DNA of 6,725 nucleotides from Lysobacterales bacterium (GCA_015655035.1 JAATFS010000283.1:1-6725); one strand, 5' to 3'. Positions 1 to 5,847 are shown, counted from the stretch's first letter. Numbers and translations: made by a program. Notes: generated from the letters alone by a model not told the origin.

Positions 1-8
1 GCCTGTGG

Positions 9-977
9 CTAGTCGGCGCGGTGTGCCGGTTCCGGCTGCGCGGGTTGATCGATCGTGGCGCTGGCCGGCTTGCGCTTGCGCCAGGCCATCGGCCGTAGTT
101 CGCTGGCGAGCACCCCGATGACGATCAGCACTCCGCCGAGCAGCGCCAGCGCCGGCAAGCGGTCCCCGGCCAGCCGCCCGACCACGCCGGCCCAGACCGG
201 TTCGCCAGCATAGATCACGGTCGCCCGCGTCGGCGACACCGACTTCTGTGCCCAGTTCATCGTCAGCTGGATGATCGCGCTGGCCACGCCCAGTCCGACC
301 CCGCATACGACCCAGACCCAGGACAACGCCGGTATGCGCTCGCCCATCACCGGCATCATCGTCAATGCCAGTACGCCGGCCACGAGCAGCTGGACCGTGG
401 TCACCCGGCGGCTGTCGACCGAGCTGGCGAAGCGCCCGATCAGGATGATTTCGGCGGCGATCGCCAGCGCGCCGAGCAGCGTGGCCATCTCGCCGGCACC
501 GAACGAAAGCGCGCCCGCCTCGGGACCGGCCAGCAACACCAGGCCGGTGAAGGCGAAGGCCACGCCGAGCCAGCTCATCAGATGCGGCGGACGGCGCAGC
601 ACCAGCCATTGCAGCAGCGGGACCATCGGCACGTACAGCGCGGTGATGAAGGCCGATTTACTGCTGGAGATGCTCTGCAGGCCATAGGTTTGCAACACGT
701 AGCCCAGGAAGATCGCCACGCCGATCGCGCTGCCGGCACCGGCTTCGCGCCAGGTCAGCCCGGACAGGCCGCGCCCGAACATCAGCAGCGCCAGCGATCC
801 TGCGGTGATGAAGCGGATCGCGACGAAGAACAGCGGGCCGCAATGGCGCATCGCGATGTGCACGATCAAAAAGGTCGCGCCCCACAGCATCGTGATGGTG
901 AGCAGGGCCAGTTCCTGGCGGGACAGCGACAGGAAGGTGCCGGCAGCGGCGGTCGTCCGCGGCGAGGAGGAAGACAT
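9..977 (-). CDS. EamA/DMT-superfamily transporter (probable metabolite exporter)
   Basis: A 322-residue inner-membrane protein with about ten hydrophobic segments arranged as two EamA repeats, roughly residues 22-150 and 163-293. The first repeat opens with LLTITMLWGATFLIVHIAMR (22-42 region), the usual EamA start. The second ends with the typical SPTRATVIYAGEPVWAG stretch (248-264) and a final helix. The C-terminal tail (296-322) is basic, then proline-rich and hydrophilic, so probably cytoplasmic. Members of this family export amino acids and other small metabolites by proton exchange; the substrate cannot be read from sequence. I chose the ATG at 975-977 because the EamA fold begins just after it. 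The open frame continues upstream, but that part is antisense to the regulator gene and has no family resemblance. No Shine-Dalgarno is visible before this ATG. The gene is divergent from an XRE-cupin regulator, which probably controls it. Confidence 0.91.
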   Translation of the reverse strand: MSSSSPRTTAAAGTFLSLSRQELALLTITMLWGATFLIVHIAMRHCGPLFFVAIRFITAGSLALLMFGRGLSGLTWREAGAGSAIGVAIFLGYVLQTYGLQSISSSKSAFITALYVPMVPLLQWLVLRRPPHLMSWLGVAFAFTGLVLLAGPEAGALSFGAGEMATLLGALAIAAEIILIGRFASSVDSRRVTTVQLLVAGVLALTMMPVMGERIPALSWVWVVCGVGLGVASAIIQLTMNWAQKSVSPTRATVIYAGEPVWAGVVGRLAGDRLPALALLGGVLIVIGVLASELRPMAWRKRKPASATIDQPAQPEPAHRAD

Positions 978-1001
978 GGGGGGATTGGGGCGATGAACGG
1001 G

Positions 1002-1036
1002 TGTGCAATATACTGCGCAATCCTGCGCAGGAGCAA
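1002..1036. promoter_or_regulatory. Overlapping divergent promoters with repeated TGYGCA operator boxes
   Basis: Seen: on the minus strand TTGCTC (1031-1036), an 18-nt spacer and TATATT (1007-1012) fit a sigma-70 promoter for the transporter. On the plus strand TTGGGG (985-990, weak), an 18-nt spacer and TATACT (1009-1014) fit one for the regulator. The two -10 boxes overlap by four bases. Around them lie TGTGCA (1002-1007), TGCGCA (1014-1019) and TGCGCA (1024-1029); the last two are 10 bp apart, one helical turn. The last sits in a perfect 12-bp palindrome, TCCTGCGCAGGA (1021-1032), which also covers the regulator's ribosome-binding site. Inference: the XRE-cupin protein binds here and represses itself and the transporter. 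Confidence 0.6.
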
Positions 1037-1040
1037 AACC

Positions 1041-1598
1041 ATGCAGCCAAAAGTCGCGCGCGGCGACGTGCTCACGCATGTCGCATCCAACGTCCGGCGC
1101 CTGCGCCAGGCAGCTGGCCTCAGCCAGTCCGCGCTCGCCGATGCGGCAGGGCTCAGTCGGCGCATGCTGGTCCACATCGAAGGTGGCGAAACCAACATCA
1201 GCCTGGCAAGCCTGGATCACGTCGCGGCGGCGCTGGGTGCCAGCTTCGTCGATATCGTCAGCGACCCGGCACGGCAGTCGCAGCGGATCGAGGCGCTGGC
1301 CTGGCGTGGCAGCGATCCGGAAAGCCATGCGACCTTGCTGGGCAGCGTACCGGCCCGCAGCGACGCGCAGCTATGGCTATGGTCGCTGGCCGCGGGCGAA
1401 CGCTACCAGGCGCAGCCCGACCCGCCGGGTTGGCACGAAATGGTCTATGTCATCGAGGGCCAGCTGGAAATCGCGCTGGCCGAAGGCGTTCGCCATATCG
1501 ATGCCGGCGATTTCGCGATCTACAGCAGCGCGCAGCCATATGCCTATCGTGCGCTTGGCGACACGGCCGTGCGCTTCGTGCGCAACGTGGTGGCCTGA
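1041..1598 (+). CDS. XRE-family transcriptional regulator with C-terminal cupin domain
   Basis: A 185-residue, two-domain cytoplasmic regulator. Residues about 13-72 form an XRE/Cro helix-turn-helix: NVRRLRQAAGLSQSALADAA, then the recognition helix and the IEGGETNISLASL turn. Residues about 108-183 form a small cupin barrel (LWLWSLAAGE, WHEMVYVIEGQLEI, IDAGDFAIYSSAQPYAYRAL). The architecture and length match the SutR/YdcN-like group, in which the cupin is thought to sense a small molecule. Only one clear His (H132, next to E133) remains of the usual cupin metal set, and the second-motif position that is often His is Tyr167, so metal binding is doubtful. The ATG at 1041 has a good AGGAG (1029-1033) at 7-nt spacing. 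The frame is open far upstream, but that part lies antisense to the transporter. It probably regulates itself and the divergent transporter. Confidence 0.93.
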   Translation: MQPKVARGDVLTHVASNVRRLRQAAGLSQSALADAAGLSRRMLVHIEGGETNISLASLDHVAAALGASFVDIVSDPARQSQRIEALAWRGSDPESHATLLGSVPARSDAQLWLWSLAAGERYQAQPDPPGWHEMVYVIEGQLEIALAEGVRHIDAGDFAIYSSAQPYAYRALGDTAVRFVRNVVA

Positions 1599-1615
1599 CG
1601 CAGCAGGCACGGCGA

Positions 1616-1665
1616 GGCCCGGGACGCGGCAGGACCTGTCCCGGGCCGTGGCCTGGAACAGGTCC
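1616..1665. terminator. Strong inverted repeat between convergent genes, probable bidirectional terminator
   Basis: GGCCCGGGAC (1616-1625) pairs perfectly with GTCCCGGGCC (1638-1647), giving a 10-bp GC-rich stem with a 12-nt loop. The loop sequence GGACCT (1632-1637) can pair with AGGTCC (1660-1665), and the match extends to 8 bp with 1632-1639/1658-1665. It lies 17 nt after the regulator stop and about 18-36 nt beyond the purC stop on the other strand, where a shared terminator is expected. Neither side has a T-run, so it is not a classical intrinsic terminator. It may act through RNA stability or with Rho. Confidence 0.5.
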
Positions 1666-1682
1666 GCGCGCTGTCGCCGTAC

Positions 1683-2609
1683 TCAGTCGACCGAGATGCC
1701 GGCCAGGCGCTGCAACGCTTCGGCGTACTTGGCGCGGGTGCGCGCAATCACGTCGGCCGGCAGCGCCGGGCCAGGCGCGGTCTTGCCCCAGTCCAGCGTT
1801 TCCAGGTAGTCGCGCACGAACTGCTTGTCGTAGCTCGGCGGGCTGGTGCCCACTTCGTATTCGTCGGCCGGCCAGTAGCGCGACGAATCCGGCGTCAGCA
1901 TCTCGTCCATGATGTAGAGGCGGCCATCGGCATCGGTGCCGAACTCGAACTTGGTGTCGGCCAGCAGGATGCCGCGCTCGGCGGCGTAATCGGCGGCGAA
2001 GCGGTAGATGCGCAGCGTCGCATCGCGCACGCGTTCGGCCAGCTCGGCGCCGACCGTCTTGACCATCGCGTCGAAATCGATGTTCTCGTCATGGTCGCCG
2101 ACGGCGGCCTTGGTCGAGGGGGTGAAGATCGGCTCGGGCAGCTTCTCGGCCTGGCGCAGGCCATCGGGCAATTCGATCCCGCTGATCTTGCCGGTGCGCT
2201 GGTAGTCCTTCCAGCCGCTGCCGATCAGATAGCCACGGGCGATCGCTTCCACCGGCACCGGCTTGAGCTTCTTGGTGACCACCGCGCGCTTGGCGTACAG
2301 CGCCGCGTCCACGCCCTCGGGCAGCACGGCGGCCACGTCGATGTCGGTCAAGTGGTTCGGCATCAGGTGTTCGGTCTGCTTGAACCAGAAGTTGGACACC
2401 TGGCACAGCATCTCGCCCTTGCCGGGGATCGGGTCGGGCAACACCACGTCGAAGGCGGACAGACGGTCGGTGGCGACCATCAACAGGTAATCGCCGGGGG
2501 GCGCGTCGGCGGGCAGGCGCTCGCGGGGAATGTCGAAGACATCGCGGACCTTGCCTCGGTGGCGCAACGGCAGGCCGGGTAGATCGGATTGCAACAGCGT
2601 GGTCGACAC
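1683..2609 (-). CDS. purC: Phosphoribosylaminoimidazole-succinocarboxamide synthase (SAICAR synthetase)
   Basis: A cytoplasmic enzyme of de novo purine synthesis: it joins CAIR and aspartate using ATP to make SAICAR. At 308 residues it is the long, yeast-like form, not the roughly 240-residue enterobacterial form. Visible family features: RGKVRDVFD (18-26) in the ATP-binding N-terminus, ATDRLSAFDVVLPDPIPGKG (46-65), the ARGYLIGSGWKDY segment (124-136), the signature LLADTKFEFG (215-224), and DEMLTPDSSRYWP (235-247) of the active site. The start is GTG at 2607-2609, chosen because AGAGGAG (complement of 2615-2621) lies 5 nt upstream and the product begins MSTTLLQSDLPG, a normal N-terminus. There is no alternative ATG before codon 44. 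It is divergent from the J-protein/rpe cluster and convergent with the regulator. Confidence 0.97.
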   Translation of the reverse strand: MSTTLLQSDLPGLPLRHRGKVRDVFDIPRERLPADAPPGDYLLMVATDRLSAFDVVLPDPIPGKGEMLCQVSNFWFKQTEHLMPNHLTDIDVAAVLPEGVDAALYAKRAVVTKKLKPVPVEAIARGYLIGSGWKDYQRTGKISGIELPDGLRQAEKLPEPIFTPSTKAAVGDHDENIDFDAMVKTVGAELAERVRDATLRIYRFAADYAAERGILLADTKFEFGTDADGRLYIMDEMLTPDSSRYWPADEYEVGTSPPSYDKQFVRDYLETLDWGKTAPGPALPADVIARTRAKYAEALQRLAGISVD

Positions 2610-2639
2610 AGGCACTCCTCTGGAACTTCGCGGTAGCGA

Positions 2640-2691
2640 CTGTCCCCGGGACCCGGCGGGCCCGCGGTTGGACAGCGGGCCGCGTAGTGTA
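2640..2691 (-). promoter_or_regulatory. Possible purC promoter and structured leader
   Basis: On the minus strand TACACT (2686-2691) is a fair -10 box, with no good -35 at the usual distance. It would give a leader of about 70 nt. Within that leader CTGTCC (2640-2645) pairs with GGACAG (2670-2675). The enclosed 24 nt are almost all G and C, with the self-complementary GCGGGCCCGC (2656-2665). GCGGGC also recurs at 2675-2680. The hairpin ends about 20 nt before the purC ribosome-binding site. Whether it regulates purC or is just GC-rich chance structure cannot be told from one sequence. Confidence 0.35.
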
Positions 2692-2808
2692 CGGCGCTTC
2701 GGCCCGCGCCGCAGGGTTTGTGCGCGCAGCGTCTGAACGAGGGGCGCGGCGGTGGCTCTCCGGGCTCCGATACACGCCGCCGATGGGCTGCGCGACCGGT
2801 GCTTCAGG

Positions 2809-2814
2809 TAAAAT
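2809..2814 (+). promoter_or_regulatory. Possible -10 box for the J-protein/rpe cluster
   Basis: TAAAAT, preceded by CAGG, is the only good -10 match in the 234-bp gap on the plus strand, and it stands out in GC-rich sequence. The -35 region is poor (GGCTGC at 2786-2791). Transcription would start near 2821, leaving a leader of about 23 nt before the ATG at 2844, with no clear Shine-Dalgarno. Confidence 0.45.
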
Positions 2815-2843
2815 CGTCGGCCCTGGTTCCTGGCCCCGTCGAC

Positions 2844-3176
2844 ATGCGCTGGTACGGAAAACTGCTCGGTTTCATTGCCGGCGCGTTGTTGTTCAGGCCC
2901 AACCCACTGTTCGGGGCCGCCATCGGCCTGTTGATCGGCCATGCCTTCGACCGGGACTGGTTCAAACTCGGCAAGGACGATCCCTATCGCGAACTCGGCC
3001 TGACCTCCGAGGCGACCACCGCCGAGATCGACCTGGCCTATCGTCGGCTGATGTCGCAATACCACCCCGACAAGCTGGCCGGCGCCGCTCCCGAGCTGAT
3101 CCAGCAGGCCGAAAAGAAGGCCAGCCAGATCAACGCCGCCTACGACCGCATCCAGCGCCTGCGGCGCAAGCCCTAA
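2844..3176 (+). CDS. Membrane-anchored DnaJ-domain protein (short DjlA-like co-chaperone)
   Basis: A 110-residue protein. Residues 1-36 resemble the N-terminal anchor of DjlA: MRWYGKLLGF, a hydrophobic Gly/Ala-rich helix to about residue 32 with a GLLIGHAFDR end. A J domain follows (about 46-108), with DPYRELGL, helix II basic residues (YRRLM), the essential HPD at 74-76 within QYHPDKLAG, and a helix III ending in QINAAYDRIQRLRR. The HPDKL form and the C-terminal helix also resemble DjlA. The TerB-like domain that lies between anchor and J domain in full DjlA (about 270 residues) is absent: only about ten residues separate them. It should recruit and stimulate DnaK at the inner membrane; the client is unknown. 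The ATG at 2844 starts the conserved anchor; upstream in-frame codons look non-coding. The next gene, rpe, begins 32 nt after the stop. Confidence 0.92.
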   Translation: MRWYGKLLGFIAGALLFRPNPLFGAAIGLLIGHAFDRDWFKLGKDDPYRELGLTSEATTAEIDLAYRRLMSQYHPDKLAGAAPELIQQAEKKASQINAAYDRIQRLRRKP

Positions 3177-3208
3177 CCGTCTATTCCCGCATCCCACCGA
3201 GATCCATC

Positions 3209-3895
3209 ATGTCCGATTGCATCATCGCCCCGTCCATCCTGTCCGCCGATTTCGCCCGGCTGGGCGAGGAAGTGGACAACGTCCTGAAGGCCGGCGCCGA
3301 CTGGGTCCACTTCGACGTAATGGACAATCACTACGTGCCCAACCTGACCATCGGCCCGATGGTGTGCCAGGCGCTGCGCAAGCACGGCGTGCGCGCGCCG
3401 ATCGACGTGCACCTGATGGTCGAGCCGGTGGACCGGATCGTGCCGGACTTCGCCGAGGCCGGCGCGAGCTTGATCAGTTTCCATCCGGAAGCCAGCCGCC
3501 ACGTCCACCGCACCATCCAGCTGATCAAATCGCATGGCTGCCAGGCGGGGCTGGTGCTGAATCCGGCCACGCCGGTGGACATCCTCGACTGGGTGCTGCC
3601 GGAGCTGGACCTGGTGCTGGTGATGTCGGTCAACCCGGGCTTCGGTGGCCAGGCGTTCATCCCCTCGGCGCTGGACAAGCTGCGCGCCATCCGCAGCCGG
3701 ATCGACGCACTCGGTAAGCCGATCCGGCTGGAGATCGACGGCGGCGTGAAGCCGGACAACATCGGCGCGATTGCCGCTGCCGGTGCCGATACGTTCGTCG
3801 CCGGCTCGGCCATTTTCAACGCGCCCGGTTCCAGCCAGGCCGGTTATGCGGGCGTGATCGCCGGCATGCGCGCGGCCGTGGAAGCGGCCCGGTGA
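3209..3895 (+). CDS. rpe: Ribulose-phosphate 3-epimerase
   Basis: A cytoplasmic TIM-barrel enzyme of 228 residues, the normal length, that interconverts D-ribulose 5-phosphate and D-xylulose 5-phosphate in the pentose phosphate pathway. The fold signatures are all present: IAPSILSADFARL (6-18); VHFDVMDNHYVPNLTIGP (33-50), with metal ligands H34 and D36; DVHLMVEP (66-73) with H68; SVNPGFGGQAF (140-150); EIDGGVKPDN (175-184), with D177 as the second catalytic Asp; and the phosphate-binding VAGSAIF (197-203). The ATG at 3209 gives the usual N-terminus. The ribosome-binding site is weak (GAGA at 3199-3202). It lies 32 nt after the J-protein gene, and its stop codon overlaps the next start, so it is likely the middle of an operon. 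Confidence 0.98.
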   Translation: MSDCIIAPSILSADFARLGEEVDNVLKAGADWVHFDVMDNHYVPNLTIGPMVCQALRKHGVRAPIDVHLMVEPVDRIVPDFAEAGASLISFHPEASRHVHRTIQLIKSHGCQAGLVLNPATPVDILDWVLPELDLVLVMSVNPGFGGQAFIPSALDKLRAIRSRIDALGKPIRLEIDGGVKPDNIGAIAAAGADTFVAGSAIFNAPGSSQAGYAGVIAGMRAAVEAAR

Positions 3896-4401
3896 GCACG
3901 CCCGGGTTGACCATCCGGGCGGCCACGCCCGAGGACGCCGAACTGCTGCACGAACTGATCACCGGGCTGGCGGTATACGAGCGCGAGCCGGGCGCGGTCA
4001 AGGCCAGTCCGCAGGATCTGCGTGCCAGCCTGTTCGGTGAGGGCGCCACCGCGCATGCGTTGATCTGCCAACAGGACGGCGCCGCAGTGGGTTTCGCGGT
4101 GTATTTCTTCAACTACTCGACCTGGCTGGGGCGCAACGGCCTTTATCTGGAAGACCTGTTTGTCCGCCCGGAGTGCCGTGGCAACGGTGCCGGCCTGGCG
4201 TTACTGCGACACCTGGCGCAGTTGGCGGTGGCGCGCGGTTGCGGGCGCTTCGAGTGGTCGGTGCTGGACTGGAACCAGCCTGCGATCGATTTCTATCTTG
4301 CTGCCGGTGCGCGGCCGATGGACGAATGGACCCTCTACCGCCTCGACGGCGAGGCCCTGGCCGCGTTCGCCGCGGGTGAGTCGGCGCGCCGAACCGGGTA
4401 A
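3892..4401 (+). CDS. GNAT-family N-acetyltransferase, SSAT/thialysine acetyltransferase-like
   Basis: A 169-residue single-domain GNAT enzyme that transfers acetyl from acetyl-CoA to an amine. The N-terminus LTIRAATPEDAELL (6-19) is typical beta-1/alpha-1. LYLEDLFVRPECRGNGAGLALL (84-105) is motif A, with the acetyl-CoA pyrophosphate loop RGNGAG at 96-101 and a conserved Glu at 87. FEWSVLDWNQPAIDFYLAAGA (120-140) is motif B, with Tyr135 at the usual general-acid position. The LEDLFV, WSVLDWN and INFY-like segments resemble spermidine/spermine acetyltransferase and its SAT2 paralogue, so polyamines, thialysine or other lysine-like amines are candidate substrates; this is inference. The start is GTG (3892-3894), sharing GTGA with the rpe stop, which implies translational coupling. 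No separate ribosome-binding site is evident. Confidence 0.91.
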   Translation: MSTPGLTIRAATPEDAELLHELITGLAVYEREPGAVKASPQDLRASLFGEGATAHALICQQDGAAVGFAVYFFNYSTWLGRNGLYLEDLFVRPECRGNGAGLALLRHLAQLAVARGCGRFEWSVLDWNQPAIDFYLAAGARPMDEWTLYRLDGEALAAFAAGESARRTG

Positions 4402-4438
4402 TGTCGCAGCTCCACGATGATGAAATGAGAGGGCGTGC

Positions 4439-5572
4439 ATGCTTCGATTCCTGCTGCTGGGCATCCTGCCGGTGAGTGCGTTCGCCGCCCCGGTGGACCT
4501 GCTGGTCGGCTCCTATACCGAACCCGGCGCACCTGGCATCTACACCTTCCGCTTCGATCCCGCGCAGGGCCGGATCGAGAGCCTGCCTTGGCAATCGATC
4601 CGGCTCGACAACCCGTCCTGGCTGGTGGTGTCGCCGGACCAGCGGCAGGTCTATGCGGTCAACGAGAACGGTCCCGGCTACGCCGACCCGGTCGGCCGGG
4701 TTACCCGCCTGGAGCTGGATGGCAAGCACCGGCTGACGCTGCGTGAGCAGGTATCGAGCCTGTCCGACGAGCCCACCCACGCATCGCTGGCCGCAGACGG
4801 TCGTCATCTGTTCGTGGCCAATTACGCAGTCCAGTCCGATCCGGGCGGCCTGCTGGCGGTGCTGCCGCTGGATGCGCAGCATCGGTTGCAGCCGGCGATC
4901 CAGGTTTCCAGCTACCAGGCCAGCGGGAGCAATCGCGAACGCCAGGCGTCCGCGCATGTGCATGCGGCAGTGGTCGCCCCGGACGGCCGGCATGTGCTGG
5001 TCGCCGACCTGGGCGGCGATCGCGTCCATGCGTATCGCTACGATCCGCAGGCGGCGCGTCCGCTGCGCACGGCCGAGCCGGCCTTCGTGCAGTTGCCTGC
5101 CGGCAGCGGCCCACGCCATCTGGCCTTCGACCGCAGCGGCCGGCATGCCTACCTGACGCTGGAGATGACGGGGCAAGTCGCCTTGCTCGACTACGCCGAT
5201 GGCAGGCTGAGCCTGCGCGAGATCAGCGCGCTGTCCGAGCCGGGCTTCACCGGCGCGCAGGGGGCCGGCGCAATCCACCTCTCGGCCGATGGACGTTGGC
5301 TGTACGCGGTCAATCGCGGCGAAGACAACCACATTGCGGTGTTCGCGGTCGATGCCGGGAGTGGCCGTTTGCAGCCGGTCCAGCGTCGCGCGGTCGGTCG
5401 CCAGGCACGCGAGTTTACGTTCTCCCCGGATGGCCGCTTCCTGCTGGTGGCCACGCAGGGCGAGAACCGCATAGACGTAGTCGCGCGCGATCCGGCCACC
5501 GGCCTGCTCGGCGACACCGTGCAGCAGGTGGCATTGCCGGCGCCGTCCTATCTGCAGTTCCTGGCCAATTGA
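4439..5572 (+). CDS. Exported lactonase-family seven-bladed beta-propeller protein
   Basis: A 377-residue protein of the YbhE/Pgl-like lactonase family (3-carboxymuconate cyclase fold). It starts with a likely signal peptide: MLR, a hydrophobic stretch to residue 15, and an AFA|AP cleavage site after residue 16. The propeller follows, opening with LLVGSYTEPGAPGIYTF. Blade repeats include WLVVSPDQRQVYAVNE, HAAVVAPDGRHVLVADLGGDRVHAY (after H173), GSGPRHLAFDRSGRHAYLT (222 onward) with E242, HLSADGRWLYAVNRGEDN and EFTFSPDGRFLLVATQGEN, ending in PSYLQFL. The conserved GPRH, Glu and Arg-Glu-Phe positions match the family. E. coli Pgl is a cytosolic 6-phosphogluconolactonase; the signal peptide here points to the periplasm, where the substrate would be a different sugar lactone or unknown. 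AGAGGG (4428-4433) lies 5 nt before the ATG. It starts 37 nt after the acetyltransferase and is probably cotranscribed. Confidence 0.91.
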   Translation: MLRFLLLGILPVSAFAAPVDLLVGSYTEPGAPGIYTFRFDPAQGRIESLPWQSIRLDNPSWLVVSPDQRQVYAVNENGPGYADPVGRVTRLELDGKHRLTLREQVSSLSDEPTHASLAADGRHLFVANYAVQSDPGGLLAVLPLDAQHRLQPAIQVSSYQASGSNRERQASAHVHAAVVAPDGRHVLVADLGGDRVHAYRYDPQAARPLRTAEPAFVQLPAGSGPRHLAFDRSGRHAYLTLEMTGQVALLDYADGRLSLREISALSEPGFTGAQGAGAIHLSADGRWLYAVNRGEDNHIAVFAVDAGSGRLQPVQRRAVGRQAREFTFSPDGRFLLVATQGENRIDVVARDPATGLLGDTVQQVALPAPSYLQFLAN

Positions 5573-5613
5573 GACGGGTATTGGCGATCCGCATCGTGGG
5601 GCAGGGCGTTGCT

Positions 5614-5638
5614 CGCTCCGCCACGTGGCGGTAGAGCG
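5614..5638. repeat. Inverted repeat downstream of the lactonase gene
   Basis: CCGCCACGTGGCGG (5618-5631) is a perfect 14-bp palindrome. As RNA, CGCTCCGCC (5614-5622) can pair with GGCG (5627-5630) and GAGCG (5634-5638) around an ACGT loop, with a 3-nt bulge. It lies about 40 nt after the lactonase stop. It could be a protein-binding site or part of a transcript end. No T-run follows. Confidence 0.45.
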
Positions 5639-5655
5639 CCGGCACCAGCAATGAA

Positions 5656-5688
5656 GATGCCGCGCTCCGTTCAACGGGGCGCGGCATC
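5656..5688. terminator. Long perfect hairpin, probable transcript end after the lactonase operon
   Basis: GATGCCGCGCTCCG (5656-5669) pairs with CGGGGCGCGGCATC (5675-5688) over 14 bp, including one T-G wobble, around a TTCAA loop. This is the strongest hairpin in the window and lies about 85 nt after the lactonase stop. No T-run follows on the plus strand; on the minus strand the tail reads TTCATTG. It is either a terminator or 3'-end stabiliser without a U tract, or a copy of an intergenic repeat. A third, smaller hairpin, GGAGGC/GCCTCC (5698-5703/5711-5716), lies just beyond. From 5717 to 5847 I see no convincing promoter or gene. Confidence 0.55.
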
Positions 5689-5847
5689 AGGAATATTGGA
5701 GGCTTATCCTGCCTCCGCCCATCTTCCCTGCTATGGCCTTCCATGCTGGGCCGTGCCGATGACGCGCGCATGACAGTGCGAACGATGCATTCACCGGCGT
5801 GCGCGACAGCGCTGCTAGCCTGTGGTACCCCAGACTGGAAGCACCGC

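Noticed and set aside
582..1040. Upstream in-frame extension of the regulator to 582.
   Set aside because: It is antisense to the transporter, low-complexity in Arg, Gln and Asp, and the ATG at 1041 has a good AGGAG and the expected family start.
978..1328. In-frame N-terminal extension of the transporter to an ATG at 1328 (439 residues in all).
   Set aside because: It runs antisense through the regulator's coding region and promoter and shows no family resemblance; EamA proteins start near the first helix, which fits the ATG at 977.
2610..3197. Upstream extension of purC to an ATG at 3197.
   Set aside because: It overlaps the J-protein gene on the other strand, and the GTG at 2609 has a strong ribosome-binding site and the normal PurC N-terminus.
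4401..4475. 24-codon open frame starting in the TAATG at the acetyltransferase stop.
   Set aside because: It has no ribosome-binding site, overlaps the lactonase signal-peptide codons, and is short enough to occur by chance.
4109..5674. 521-residue minus-strand open frame across the lactonase gene.
   Set aside because: It is a shadow of the high-GC lactonase and acetyltransferase codons; its composition is Arg-, Gln- and Ala-rich with no recognisable domain, while the plus strand encodes clear families.
5743..5847. 35-residue N-terminal extension of YegS from the ATG at 5743.
   Set aside because: The family N-terminus aligns at 5848, where a ribosome-binding site is also found; the extension has no recognisable character. 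It is not excluded experimentally.
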